Positions 33,074 through 40,330 of a stretch of DNA of 64,000 nt are shown here, in pieces. Under the pieces are notes generated by a model. It saw nothing but the letters and a program-made list of their open reading frames with translations. It was not told where the DNA came from and did no database searches. Source of the stretch: Nocardiopsis mwathae. Its GTDB lineage: Bacteria; Actinomycetota; Actinomycetes; Streptosporangiales; Streptosporangiaceae. A program made the translations under genes and the position numbers. Numbering within the stretch: position 1 is the stretch's first letter; the number at the start of each line of letters is the position of its first letter. The stretch spans positions 4,402,001-4,466,000 of the forward strand of contig NZ_JACHDS010000001.1 in NCBI RefSeq assembly GCF_014201195.1, in the 5' to 3' direction.

Positions 33074-33931
33074 TCATGCGAAGTCTCTCATCACGCGGGC
33101 GATGAAATCCTTGGACTTGACATCTGACAACGCAGATGATTGCAAATGGTCAAATACCAGATTATACCGGGCAACATCTTCCGCGGATTCGAGGTGCTGG
33201 CTACTCGTGAGGTCTTCGATGTAGACCACATCAGGATCCGACTGCTCGGGAAAGCTGAGGATCGCAAACGACGTCCCGAGGGAGGCGTGTCCTCCTTCCG
33301 CGAAGGGCAGTACCTGAACTGTGACTTCGCGGAGTTCCGACAGCTCCAAGATGTGTTCGAGCTGTTTGCCGAATGCCTGCCTACCTCCGACGGGGCGGTG
33401 CAGGACCGCCTCGTCAAGGATCGCCCACAGCCGCAGCGGAATCTCCCTGGTCAAGAGCTTTTGGCGCTCAAGCCGAGCCTGAACCTGCTCCTCGATGCGC
33501 TCAGGCGGCACTTCCGGGCGCGCTGCAAGCAGGACTCCCTTGGAGTACTCCTCCGTCTGCAGCAGTCCTGTTACCAGCTGGTTGTCATACCCAAAGACCG
33601 ACGCGGCCTCATTCTCCAAGCCCACATAGCGCTCAAACCAGGGTGGAATGGCGCCCTGCTCGAACGTCTGCCACCACCCCTTGAGCTTGGACTCTCGTGA
33701 GAGCGTGACGAGCGCCTCGGCCTCTTCATTGCTGGCCCCATAGATCTGGAGGAGCAGCCGGAGATCACGCGGCTTGATACTCCGGCGGCCGTTCTCGACG
33801 CGGCTCAGCCATGAAGCATCGCACTCTGCCGATTCAGCCACCTGGCTGAGCGTCATCCCTGCGTCTTTGCGCAGCCGCCGCATCTCCATGCCCAGCCGTC
33901 GACGCCGCGCAGTCGGGCTCGCTGCCGCCAT
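33074..33931 (-). CDS. XRE regulator with DUF5753 domain
   Basis: 285 residues: N-terminal HTH 'RRLGMEMRRLRKDAGMTLSQVAESAECDASWLSRVENGRRSIKPRDLRLLLQIY', then a DUF5753 ligand-like domain (GWWQTFEQGAIPPWFERYVGLENEAASVFGYDNQLVTGLLQTEEYSKGVL...LPFAEGGHASLGTSFAILSFPE...VVYIEDLTSSQHLE). These pairs, together with DUF397 proteins and small ATPases, regulate sporulation and antibiotics in streptomycetes. ATG 33931 lies about 8 nt after GGAGG; an ATG at 33949 is also in frame. An inverted repeat sits in the divergent promoter region. Confidence 0.92.
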   Translation of the reverse strand: MAAASPTARRRRLGMEMRRLRKDAGMTLSQVAESAECDASWLSRVENGRRSIKPRDLRLLLQIYGASNEEAEALVTLSRESKLKGWWQTFEQGAIPPWFERYVGLENEAASVFGYDNQLVTGLLQTEEYSKGVLLAARPEVPPERIEEQVQARLERQKLLTREIPLRLWAILDEAVLHRPVGGRQAFGKQLEHILELSELREVTVQVLPFAEGGHASLGTSFAILSFPEQSDPDVVYIEDLTSSQHLESAEDVARYNLVFDHLQSSALSDVKSKDFIARVMRDFA

Positions 33932-33976
33932 GCCTCTTGCCTCCGTCATGCCATCAGGGTACGTCGCTGACTTTCT

Positions 33977-34005
33977 TTGGCAAAATGTCTTTGACAACTT
34001 GCCAA
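33977..34005. promoter_or_regulatory. Inverted repeat and promoter between XRE and ATPase genes
   Basis: TTGGCAA (33977-33983) and TTGCCAA (33999-34005) form an inverted repeat with a 15-bp spacer, at lower GC than its surroundings. The right arm also serves as a possible -35 (TTGCCA, 33999-34004) with AATACT at 34022-34027 exactly 17 bp on, for the rightward ATPase gene. It is a plausible XRE binding site. Confidence 0.5.
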
Positions 34006-34076
34006 GCGTCCGAAGCTGTCCAATACTGACAGTGTGCCGACGCTCACACCACCTCGTCGGTGGAATGGAGAGATCC

Positions 34077-34541
34077 ATGCCAATCTCTGCCCAGCACAGC
34101 CCTCGGACCGACGTAACGACTCTCTTCCTCCCCGGCCTGCGGCTTGGTGAGGTCCGGACCGCCCGCGACTGTGTCGCCTGGGTCCTGTCCAGCGAGGATC
34201 CCGACACCCGATCGACTGCACAGCTACTGACCAGCGAACTCGCGTCCAACGCGCTCATCCACGGCGACGTCCGCAACGCCGCCTGCCCCAAGACCGGGCT
34301 GCTGGCCGAGCCGCGCCCGTTCTCCGTCACGGTGGACCTGCTCGCCCGGGAGATCAGCGTCCTTGTCTGCGGCCGGGGCGCACGCCGCGTAGCCCCGCGC
34401 CCCAAGCGCAACCGCGCCTGGAACGAAACCGGCCGAGGCCTGCTCTGGGTCGAAGCCCTCTCCGCCGCCTGGGGCACCTACGGCGACCACGTCTCCCGCA
34501 CCGTGTGGTTCACCCTCACCCGCGCGCCCGCCCTGGGCTGA
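34077..34541 (+). CDS. HATPase_c_2-type ATP-binding protein (anti-sigma-like)
   Basis: 154 residues: 'FLPGLRLGEVRTARDCVAWVLSSEDPDTRSTAQLLTSELASNALIHGDV' has the N-box E-L-x-S-N-A-x-x-H of RsbW-like GHKL kinases, then 'FSVTVDLLAREISVLVCGRGARR' and 'TGRGLLWVEALSAAWGTY' with the G-box. Stand-alone proteins like this act beside XRE/DUF397 pairs in actinobacteria as anti-sigma-type kinases. ATG 34077 is used because GGAGA lies 7 nt upstream. Divergent from the XRE gene; a terminator follows. Confidence 0.88.
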   Translation: MPISAQHSPRTDVTTLFLPGLRLGEVRTARDCVAWVLSSEDPDTRSTAQLLTSELASNALIHGDVRNAACPKTGLLAEPRPFSVTVDLLAREISVLVCGRGARRVAPRPKRNRAWNETGRGLLWVEALSAAWGTYGDHVSRTVWFTLTRAPALG

Positions 34542-34563
34542 CGCCACACACGACAAGACCGCC

Positions 34564-34588
34564 CCGGCCCTAAGGCAAGTAGGGCCGG
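34564..34588 (+). terminator. Terminator after the ATPase gene
   Basis: CCGGCCCTA (34564-34572) pairs perfectly with TAGGGCCGG (34580-34588) around a 7-nt loop, 22 nt after the stop. Confidence 0.65.
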
Positions 34589-34678
34589 AGCGGCCGCCAC
34601 AGAACCTACCCCACAGGCGCCGCCGCCCGCTTCCGGCAATGGAGGGGAAGAGCGGGCCCGGCCGGCGCCGCCCAAGAA

Positions 34679-34718
34679 GGGGTGCCCGCCCCGGAACGAG
34701 AGGCCGGGCGGGCACCCC
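34679..34718 (+). promoter_or_regulatory. 13-bp leader hairpin ahead of a small gene
   Basis: GGGGTGCCCGCCC (34679-34691) pairs perfectly with GGGCGGGCACCCC (34706-34718), 40 bp before the start of the 116-residue gene and after the previous terminator. It could be a leader structure or a second terminator; I cannot tell which. Confidence 0.4.
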
Positions 34719-34758
34719 GCCCACGAACAGCCACGAACACCCCCCAAGGAGCAACCCC

Positions 34759-35109
34759 ATGCGCACCCCACAGCAGCAGCGGCCCGCCCCACCCACGGCC
34801 AGGCCCACGCGCTCACGCCGCTACCGGCCCTACGCCTCGGCACCCCCACCGGCCACCAAGCCCGACCGCTCGCGCCTCCCCGGCCCCGGCCGCCACGCGC
34901 GGCAGCCCGTCCCCTCTCACCCGGCGCTCCAGGCCTGGTCCCGCAGACCGGAAAACCACCGCGCATACACCGCCTACAAGCACCGCACCCTCAACGAAAC
35001 CGCCGGCCAGACCCGCTCGCTCTTCACCATCTGCGAGCAACTCCCCTACTCCTGCGCCATCATCGGCGCCATGCTCCTGACCCACCTCCTAGGCCTCCTG
35101 GGGTGGTGA
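34759..35109 (+). CDS. Hypothetical basic protein with C-terminal membrane segment
   Basis: 116 residues. The first ~60 are basic and rich in P, R and A (RTPQQQRPAPPTARPTRSRRYRPY); the middle is 'HPALQAWSRRPENHRAYTAYKHRTLNETAGQTRSLFTICEQLPYS', and the end is a hydrophobic stretch (CAIIGAMLLTHLLGLLGW). ATG 34759 has AAGGAG 7 nt upstream. It shares no family I recognise. Its 3' end overlaps the convergent CYTH gene by 21 bp. Confidence 0.55.
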   Translation: MRTPQQQRPAPPTARPTRSRRYRPYASAPPPATKPDRSRLPGPGRHARQPVPSHPALQAWSRRPENHRAYTAYKHRTLNETAGQTRSLFTICEQLPYSCAIIGAMLLTHLLGLLGW

Positions 35110-35808
35110 CGCCAGCGGTTCCTCTGTTGATCTCGGCGAAGTGCACCGAATATCGGCGATCATTCGGTGCACTTCGCCGAGATCAACAGAGGGCTGGGAG
35201 GGGCGTCCCGTTGAAAGAAGATGAAGGCCAGCCGGCCAAGCTCGCACGGATCGGGCCATAGCGAGATCGCGGTAGGGAAGGTCGACGGCGGGAAACCCCG
35301 TGAGGCCAAGCCCGCGCTCGATCTCCTCCAAGAGTTCCCTCCCGTCCGCGGCCTCACTGCGCAGCACCTCCACCTCGGCGAAGATGCCGACGTTGTCGAC
35401 CACGTCGATTGCGACAGTGAGGCCGGGAGTGTGTGGGTGCCGGTAGAGGGTCCTCCGCTTGGCCACCGTGACCAGGTGAACCATGCCCAGCGCAGCAAGG
35501 AGCCGTCCGGCCGCGTCCGCCTGCCCGTCTCCCAGTGCCACGTTCGTCTCCCGCTTGGCGATCACATCGCCAGCGGAGTGTGTCACGGCCGTCGTCGGCG
35601 GTTCGTAGGTGACCTCAGCGGATGCTCCGTTGCGCCGGATCCTCAGGCACTCCACCGTCTCCATGAAGTCCACATCGGGACGGCTGTAGTAGTCGTCGGT
35701 CTCCACCACCGGCCCCGATGCGTGCCACCCGGCTTCGGACAAGTGCCGCCGCACGGATTCCTCAGCGGTTCCGATCTCCCGCTTTCGCTCGATCTCGACC
35801 AGGTCCAT
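35089..35808 (-). CDS. CYTH domain protein (class IV adenylate cyclase/thiamine-triphosphatase fold)
   Basis: 239 residues. The N-terminus 'MDLVEIERKREIG' has the E-x-E-x-K signature (E5, E7, K9) of the CYTH triphosphate tunnel fold, followed by 'DDYYSRPDVDF', 'CLRIRRNG', 'KRRTLYRH', 'LTVAIDVVDNVGIFAEVEVL' strands with the expected basic and acidic tunnel residues. CyaB-like members act on triphosphates; the substrate here is unknown. The domain ends near residue 200; residues ~206-229 are encoded by an intergenic-type palindrome, so the tail looks acquired. Six bp downstream of the 76-residue gene. Confidence 0.82.
   Translation of the reverse strand: MDLVEIERKREIGTAEESVRRHLSEAGWHASGPVVETDDYYSRPDVDFMETVECLRIRRNGASAEVTYEPPTTAVTHSAGDVIAKRETNVALGDGQADAAGRLLAALGMVHLVTVAKRRTLYRHPHTPGLTVAIDVVDNVGIFAEVEVLRSEAADGRELLEEIERGLGLTGFPAVDLPYRDLAMARSVRAWPAGLHLLSTGRPSQPSVDLGEVHRMIADIRCTSPRSTEEPLASPPQEA
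35121..35192. repeat. Long palindrome, GTTGATC family, copy 4 (31-bp perfect arms)
   Basis: Arms 35121-35151 and 35162-35192 are exact reverse complements, 31 bp each, with a 10-nt loop. The arm begins CCTCTGTTGATCTCGGCGAA and continues GTGCACCGAAT, sharing GTGCACCGA with copy 1. It lies at the 3' end of the CYTH reading frame, which reads straight through it. Confidence 0.9.
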
Positions 35809-35814
35809 CCCGCC

Positions 35815-36045
35815 TCAAATCCTGTCGCTGATCACCGAGTGCACCCTCGCTGTGTTCTGCTCGGTGCACACCTGCTGTACCGCCGCCATCGCCTCAGTCA
35901 ATGCTGCGGCGTCCGACAACGGAACGCTGCTGAACAGAACCATCTGCTTGGCGTCGAGTAGCGGGGCAGCGAGGCTCTTTCGCCCGTAACGGTTGTAGTA
36001 CCTGCGCTCCTCGGTGAGCACGTCATCAGAGGCGCGCGGCATCAT
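35815..36045 (-). CDS. Hypothetical 76-residue protein upstream of CYTH
   Basis: A small soluble protein, 'MMPRASDDVLTEERRYYNRYGRKSLAAPLLDAKQMVLFSSVPLSDAAALTEAMAAVQQVCTEQ...'. It contains one cysteine and no membrane segment or known motif. It ends 6 bp before the CYTH start on the same strand, which suggests co-translation. Two adjacent start codons are possible. Function not recognised. Confidence 0.5.
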   Translation of the reverse strand: MMPRASDDVLTEERRYYNRYGRKSLAAPLLDAKQMVLFSSVPLSDAAALTEAMAAVQQVCTEQNTARVHSVISDRI

Positions 36046-36089
36046 CGCCGGAGAGGCGGCGGGTGCGGTGAGAAACCGGCCTCGGAGGG

Positions 36090-36314
36090 TCAGGTCTGGG
36101 GGCCGGCGTAAATCCGATCGCTCGGCGGGGGGCGCCGGGCCGGGTTCTCCAGCTGCCGCACGAACGCGTCCACGTCATCCAGGTCCTCAACGATGGGCGC
36201 CAAGCCAGGGTCAGTGGGATCGGCAGACCAGTGGTATCGGCTCCGGTAGATCCGATACTGCCCGCCGTAGGTGGCACGCAGCCACTCCTCGACGGCGCCA
36301 TGATCGGTGGTCAC
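36090..36314 (-). CDS. Hypothetical 74-residue acidic protein
   Basis: 'VTTDHGAVEEWLRATYGGQYRIYRSRYHWSADPTDPGLAPIVEDLDDVDAFVRQLENPARRPPPSDRIYAGPQT'-type sequence, acidic in the middle with many aromatics at the start. GTG 36314 is used; a GTG at 36359 would add 15 residues of low-complexity sequence. No family recognised. It lies 44 bp upstream of the 76-residue gene on the same strand, so it may head the same small operon. Confidence 0.45.
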   Translation of the reverse strand: MTTDHGAVEEWLRATYGGQYRIYRSRYHWSADPTDPGLAPIVEDLDDVDAFVRQLENPARRPPPSDRIYAGPQT

Positions 36315-36581
36315 TGGCCCGCCCGCGGCGGCCGGGCGGCGTTGCGCTGGCCTTGGCACAGCACGTCCTGCACGTCGAACCGAGCGGCCGGGACCACGGC
36401 GTCGGGTGCTGTGACCTCTTGCGGGTAGCGCTCACGCCTCTCCTCAGAGAGGGTGTCGACGGAAGTACTTCGGCCATCCATGCCCTCAGGGATATCGTCG
36501 GGTCACCGATCACCGGCAGGGCGTGATCACACAGGCGTGTGGGACCGCTTTCACGCGGGGTGTGAATCGAGAGGCACCGAA

Positions 36582-37916
36582 ATGACCGAGCCAAATATTC
36601 TCCTGGCCGGCCTCATCGAGGAGGCAGGAATCTCCAACGCAGGGCTCGCTTCCCGGGTGAACCGCGTGCTCAGAACACGTTACGACCACACCGCCGTCGC
36701 CCGCTGGATCCGGGACCATGCCACTCCACGCGGCCGGGCACCGCAAGTCATCTGCGATGTCCTGACCCAACGGCTCGGCAGGACGATCACCATGAGCGAC
36801 ATAGGGATGGGCCGCGGCGCCGCGTCCGGGAACGCCAGCGACCTCGGCGCCGTCGCCACCCGGACCGCAGCCATGTGGCGCCGAGACGCCCGCCACGAGT
36901 CCTTCCTGAAGGACGCCCGGCCCGTGGGCGGAGCGGCGGTGATCATGCCGCTGTTCGAATGGGAGAACCCTCCCGGCGACCTCGACGTATCGGGCTCCGG
37001 CCGAACTTCCATTGGCATCCGGGACGTCAACCGCCTCCACACAGCCCGCCACCGCTACGAGGAGATGTACCGCCGCGCGGGCGGTATTCCGGTCCGACCT
37101 CGGCTGGCGCGCTTCCTGGCGGAGCAGGTCACACCGATGCTGTCGGCCTCCTTCTCCGACGCAACCGGGCGGCGCCTCTACCGCACCGTCGGGTCTCTCA
37201 CGGCGCTCGCAGGCATTTGCGCCTATGACGCGCCCCGTCAAGCGCTGGCGCAACGCTACTTCCTGTCCGCCCTGCGGATGGCCAAGGCCTCGGCGGACCG
37301 CCGCTTCGGCGCCTACGTCGTTGCGCTGCTCGCGAACCAAGCCATGGCCGCTGCGGAGTACCGGCTGGTCATCCAGTACTGCGAGACGGCTCTGCGTGCG
37401 GCAGGGCCCGACCTCACTCCGGCGCTGGTCTCCGACCTGTGCACCATGCAGGCCCGTGCCTATGCGCGACTCGGCGACCAGCGCTCCTGCCACGCCCAGA
37501 TGGCGCGATCGGAGTCCATGTCCGGGCGGATCCGCATAGAGGAGGAACCCGAGGAGACCTCGTATGTCCAGCCTGGTCTGGTCGAGACGCAGCACTCCGA
37601 GGCGCTGCGGCAGCTCGGCGACCTTGGCGCGGCCGAGGAATACGCGGATGAGGCGGTGCGCACTGGCGGCCAGGCGCACCTTCGCGGCCAGGTGCACCGG
37701 TATGCCGGGCTCGCGGTAATCAGGGCGCAGCGCGGCCGGGTGCACGAGGCGGTGGAGCCGGCCAGGGAAATGCTGGCACGGGTGCGTGGGATGGAGTCGG
37801 ACAGGTTGCAAGACCGGGTGCACCAGGTGCGCCGGGCGATTGCCGGTCGCAGTCGTGATCCGGAGGTACGCGAGTTCGCTGAGCAGGCCGATGAGGAACT
37901 TCGGCTGGGATTGTGA
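36582..37916 (+). CDS. Actinobacterial HTH-TPR transcriptional regulator
   Basis: 444 residues. The N-terminal ~75 form an HTH-like helical domain ('LLAGLIEEAGISNAGLASRVNRVLRTRYDHTAVARWIRDHATPRGRAPQVICDVLTQRLGRTI'); the rest is helical and TPR-like, with 'YRTVGSLTALAGICAYDAPRQALAQRYFLSALRMAKASADRRFGAYVVALLANQAM' as the signature seen in streptomycete regulators. Function is regulatory by family; targets unknown. ATG 36582 has GAGAGG 8 nt upstream. The NUDIX gene begins 41 bp downstream on the same strand, a pairing also common in relatives. Confidence 0.85.
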   Translation: MTEPNILLAGLIEEAGISNAGLASRVNRVLRTRYDHTAVARWIRDHATPRGRAPQVICDVLTQRLGRTITMSDIGMGRGAASGNASDLGAVATRTAAMWRRDARHESFLKDARPVGGAAVIMPLFEWENPPGDLDVSGSGRTSIGIRDVNRLHTARHRYEEMYRRAGGIPVRPRLARFLAEQVTPMLSASFSDATGRRLYRTVGSLTALAGICAYDAPRQALAQRYFLSALRMAKASADRRFGAYVVALLANQAMAAAEYRLVIQYCETALRAAGPDLTPALVSDLCTMQARAYARLGDQRSCHAQMARSESMSGRIRIEEEPEETSYVQPGLVETQHSEALRQLGDLGAAEEYADEAVRTGGQAHLRGQVHRYAGLAVIRAQRGRVHEAVEPAREMLARVRGMESDRLQDRVHQVRRAIAGRSRDPEVREFAEQADEELRLGL

Positions 37917-37957
37917 TGTCCTGGGACGCGACACCGCCGTCTCCGGGGAGCTGCCGC

Positions 37958-38488
37958 ATGCGCTGGACTGTCCACTCCGAGCAGCCGCTGTACACCGACC
38001 GGTGGCTGGACATCCGCCTTGCCGACGTGGAGATCACCGGCGGTCGGCACCTGGAGCATCGGCTGATCCGCACCGACCCCGGGGCGGGCGCCGTCGTCAT
38101 GAACGACCGCGACGAGGTCCTGTTGGAGTGGCGGCATCGGTTCATTCCGGACACGTGGGGCTACGAGATCCCGATCGGCGGCGTCCACCCCGGTGAGCAC
38201 CCGGCCGCCGCGGCGGCCCGGGAGGTCGAGGAAGAAACCGGGTGGCGGCCCGGTCCGCTACGGCCCCTCATCTACACGCAGCCGACCCCCGGCATCAGCG
38301 ACAGCGAGCACCACATCTTCTTCGCTGACACCGCCGAGCACGTCGGCGACCCGGCCGAGGACTGGGAAGCCGAGCGCATCGAGTGGGTACCGCTCCCCCA
38401 CATACCGAAGCTAGTCACCGAACGCAAAATCGTGTCGGGAACCACGCTGACCGCCCTGCTGTATGTGTATGGGACAGGACGCCCGTAG
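37958..38488 (+). CDS. NUDIX hydrolase paired with TPR regulator
   Basis: 176 residues with the Nudix box 'GGVHPGEHPAAAAAREVEEETGW' and flanking 'LIRTDPGAGAVVMNDRDEVLLEWRHRFIPDTWGYEIP', an ADP-ribose-pyrophosphatase-like arrangement. ATG 37958 follows GGGGAG by 7 nt; starts at 37913/37916 would overlap the upstream stop but add unlikely sequence. It probably cleaves a nucleoside diphosphate derivative; whether that product is sensed by the regulator beside it is speculation. Confidence 0.85.
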   Translation: MRWTVHSEQPLYTDRWLDIRLADVEITGGRHLEHRLIRTDPGAGAVVMNDRDEVLLEWRHRFIPDTWGYEIPIGGVHPGEHPAAAAAREVEEETGWRPGPLRPLIYTQPTPGISDSEHHIFFADTAEHVGDPAEDWEAERIEWVPLPHIPKLVTERKIVSGTTLTALLYVYGTGRP

Positions 38489-38516
38489 TGGCGTGCCGTT
38501 GAGACCAACGACCTCG

Positions 38517-38545
38517 GTAGGCCCCGCGCAGGCAGGGATGCAGGG
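38517..38545 (+). repeat. Solitary CRISPR-repeat-like sequence
   Basis: 29 nt beginning GTAGGCCCCGCGCAGGCAGG, matching the first 17 bases and most of the rest of the array repeats at 41889-42096. No second copy occurs at a 61-nt spacing on either side. It may be an orphan of the array 3.4 kb away, since the two share the same type I-E-like sequence and orientation. Confidence 0.65.
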
Positions 38546-38582
38546 GGCACACGCGAACTCGGGATTTCTGGGATCAAGGGCT

Positions 38583-38885
38583 ATGGGCACAGTCACCATG
38601 GAGCAGCTCCGAAGTCGCCTCGCGCAGGTGATCGGGCGGGTGATGGACGGCGGTACGTCAGCAGCCGTGACCCGGGATGGGACGGTCGCCGCTGTACTCA
38701 TCTCGCCGGGCGGCTACGAGGACCTCAGGCGCCTGCGTGATGAGCGCGATCGCAGAGTTGTGCTCGAACGTCGCGCCGCGGCTCAGGCCCACCCCAGTCG
38801 CATGGTCGCGTTCGACTCCGCGAGAAGATATCGCCCTACATTCCCCCAGATCACGAGGGGAAGCCAGCGCCCCACCTCGTTGTAG
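38583..38885 (+). CDS. Phd/YefM-like antitoxin, no toxin beside it
   Basis: 100 residues; 'MGTVTMEQLRSRLAQVIGRVMDGGTSAAVTRDGTVAAVLISPGGYEDLRRLRDERDRRVVLER' is the Phd/YefM DNA-binding and dimer domain. Normally a toxin (Doc, YoeB or similar) is encoded directly downstream; here the next gene is on the other strand and unrelated. Its 3' third overlaps the end of the convergent XRE gene by 103 bp, an abnormal overlap. The region just upstream holds a CRISPR-like repeat. Confidence 0.75.
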   Translation: MGTVTMEQLRSRLAQVIGRVMDGGTSAAVTRDGTVAAVLISPGGYEDLRRLRDERDRRVVLERRAAAQAHPSRMVAFDSARRYRPTFPQITRGSQRPTSL

Positions 38886-39262
38886 CGGGTGGCCTGGTAA
38901 GCCGCATAGGTGTGGTCAGCCTCGGCGCGCAGGCGGGCGACGTCGATGGGATGCTCGCCGCGGGATTCCTCGACGATGGTTTCCAGGCTGGTGTAGCGCA
39001 TCATGGCGCGCTCGATCTCGCGTGCTGCCGTGTAGCGCACCTCGCTGTCTGGGGCCTCGGTGCCGGTCAGGTCCGTGATGTCCAGACGGAGAACGTGGGC
39101 CATGCGGGTGAGGACGCTGTGGGCATCAATGTCGCGCTTGCCGCGCTCGACCTGGGACAGCCAGGATTCAGAGCGTCCGACGAGCCCGGCAAGCGCAGCT
39201 TGGGAGAGGCCGCGGCGGCGCCGGGCGCGGCGGATGATCTGGCCTCGCATGGCTGCGTCCAC
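38783..39262 (-). CDS. XRE regulator, apparently truncated at the C-terminus
   Basis: 159 residues. HTH 'MRGQIIRRARRRRGLSQAALAGLVGRSESWLSQVERGKRDIDAHSVLTRMAHVLRLDITDLTG', then the start of the linker 'ARLRAEADHTYAAYQATRYNEVGRWLPLVI' that precedes a ~250-residue TPR domain in typical homologues. The TPR part is missing; the last ~20 residues are read from the antisense of the Phd gene. GTG 39262 has GAGGAGG 7 nt upstream, so it is expressed normally at its start. It is 15 bp downstream of the flavoprotein gene. Confidence 0.8.
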   Translation of the reverse strand: MDAAMRGQIIRRARRRRGLSQAALAGLVGRSESWLSQVERGKRDIDAHSVLTRMAHVLRLDITDLTGTEAPDSEVRYTAAREIERAMMRYTSLETIVEESRGEHPIDVARLRAEADHTYAAYQATRYNEVGRWLPLVIWGNVGRYLLAESNATMRLGWA

Positions 39263-39277
39263 GTTCGGCCTCCTCGC

Positions 39278-39802
39278 CTAGTGGGAGGTGGCCACGGAGC
39301 GGAGGGTGGTGACGACCTCGGCCCACGTGGGCATACGGGCCTCGTAGGGGGCGTGAGGGTCGTGCAGCACCGTGACGGCTGGCATGGACCGCAGCACGTC
39401 AAGAGAGCGCTGAAAGGCCGGGTGGTCGGCGAGTTGGGGTTTGCACTGCGGCACGACGACGGTGGGGACGCGGTAGCCGACCATCTCGCACAGCAGCCCG
39501 ATAGCGAAGTTGTCGGCATGGCCGTTGGCGAACTTGTTGGTCGAGTTGAAGGTGAGCGGGCAGGCGAGGACCGCATCCGCAGGCGGCAGCGGCTTTCCGG
39601 TCCCCGGCATCCGGTACTCAACGCGCACCCGCTCCCTGGTGAGCTCCGCGAGCTGGTCCGGATCGTGGAACCGCACCCCGGTCGGAGTCGACAGCACCAT
39701 GATTCGCCAACCATCGGCCTGGAGGACCTTGACCAACTCAGGCACGCCTTCGGGGGCAGGAGCACCTGAGACCACAAGGCAGAGCGTCGACGCCGTCACC
39801 AT
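39278..39802 (-). CDS. Flavoprotein of the HFCD/PPC-decarboxylase fold
   Basis: 174 residues: 'LCLVVSGAPAPEGVPELVKVLQADGWRIMVLSTPTGVRFHD' opens a Rossmann-like flavoprotein fold, and 'ADAVLACPLTFNSTNKFANGHADNFAIGLLCEMVGYRVPTVVVPQCKPQLADHPAFQRSLDVL' has the P-x-T-x-N-x-x-x-K...A-x-G-x-x-D motif of phosphopantothenoylcysteine decarboxylase relatives. Such stand-alone actinobacterial proteins are often beside XRE-TPR regulators, as here. Function unknown; oxidative decarboxylation is possible by family. Confidence 0.82.
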   Translation of the reverse strand: MVTASTLCLVVSGAPAPEGVPELVKVLQADGWRIMVLSTPTGVRFHDPDQLAELTRERVRVEYRMPGTGKPLPPADAVLACPLTFNSTNKFANGHADNFAIGLLCEMVGYRVPTVVVPQCKPQLADHPAFQRSLDVLRSMPAVTVLHDPHAPYEARMPTWAEVVTTLRSVATSH

Positions 39803-39881
39803 GAGGGCAGTGTAGAAGCGGGCATCGGGGGTGCAGGGCCATGCCTGTCACGAAGCGACCCCCCGTCAGCTGCACCGTCGG

Positions 39882-40190
39882 TCAGCGGTTGCCGTGCCAG
39901 ATGAACCGCCCAGTGAAAGCTCCGCGCTCGTCGGCCTTGGCCTGGCGCACCCTCTCCACGCCGTCCGCGCCGCGACCGTGAACCGCCGCCAAAGCGTGGA
40001 CGACCTCCATAATGTCGGCCAGCTCCTCGACCGCTTGCGGCCCGTCGGCCTCCAGGTACTCGGCGACCTCCTCTTCGAGCTTGCGGCGTAGTTCGCGGAC
40101 GTACTCCTCGTGCGCTGCCACGGTGATCACTGGCTCGGCACTATCGGCCCGAATGATGCCGGGGATACGGTCGCGCACCAGCTTCGGCAT
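39882..40190 (-). CDS. MazG-like nucleoside triphosphate pyrophosphohydrolase
   Basis: 102 residues: 'MPKLVRDRIPGIIRADSAEPVITVAAHEEYVRELRRKLEEEVAEYLEADGPQAVEELADIMEVVHALAAVHG' carries the E-x-x-E...E-x-x-D all-alpha NTP-pyrophosphatase motif of the phosphoribosyl-ATP-pyrophosphohydrolase-like/house-cleaning family. It likely hydrolyses non-canonical dNTPs. Start ATG 40190. A short gap separates it from the flavoprotein gene downstream. Confidence 0.88.
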   Translation of the reverse strand: MPKLVRDRIPGIIRADSAEPVITVAAHEEYVRELRRKLEEEVAEYLEADGPQAVEELADIMEVVHALAAVHGRGADGVERVRQAKADERGAFTGRFIWHGNR

Positions 40191-40330
40191 GGGTCACTCC
40201 CAGCTCAGACCGAGTCCGGACTCCTTCCGGACCTCCCATGTCGCCAGGACGATACCTAGTGCCAGCTACCGCCGCAGGGCCTCTCAACGAATCGGACTCA
40301 CCCCGATCAACCTGGGAGGCTTGCTCGGGT

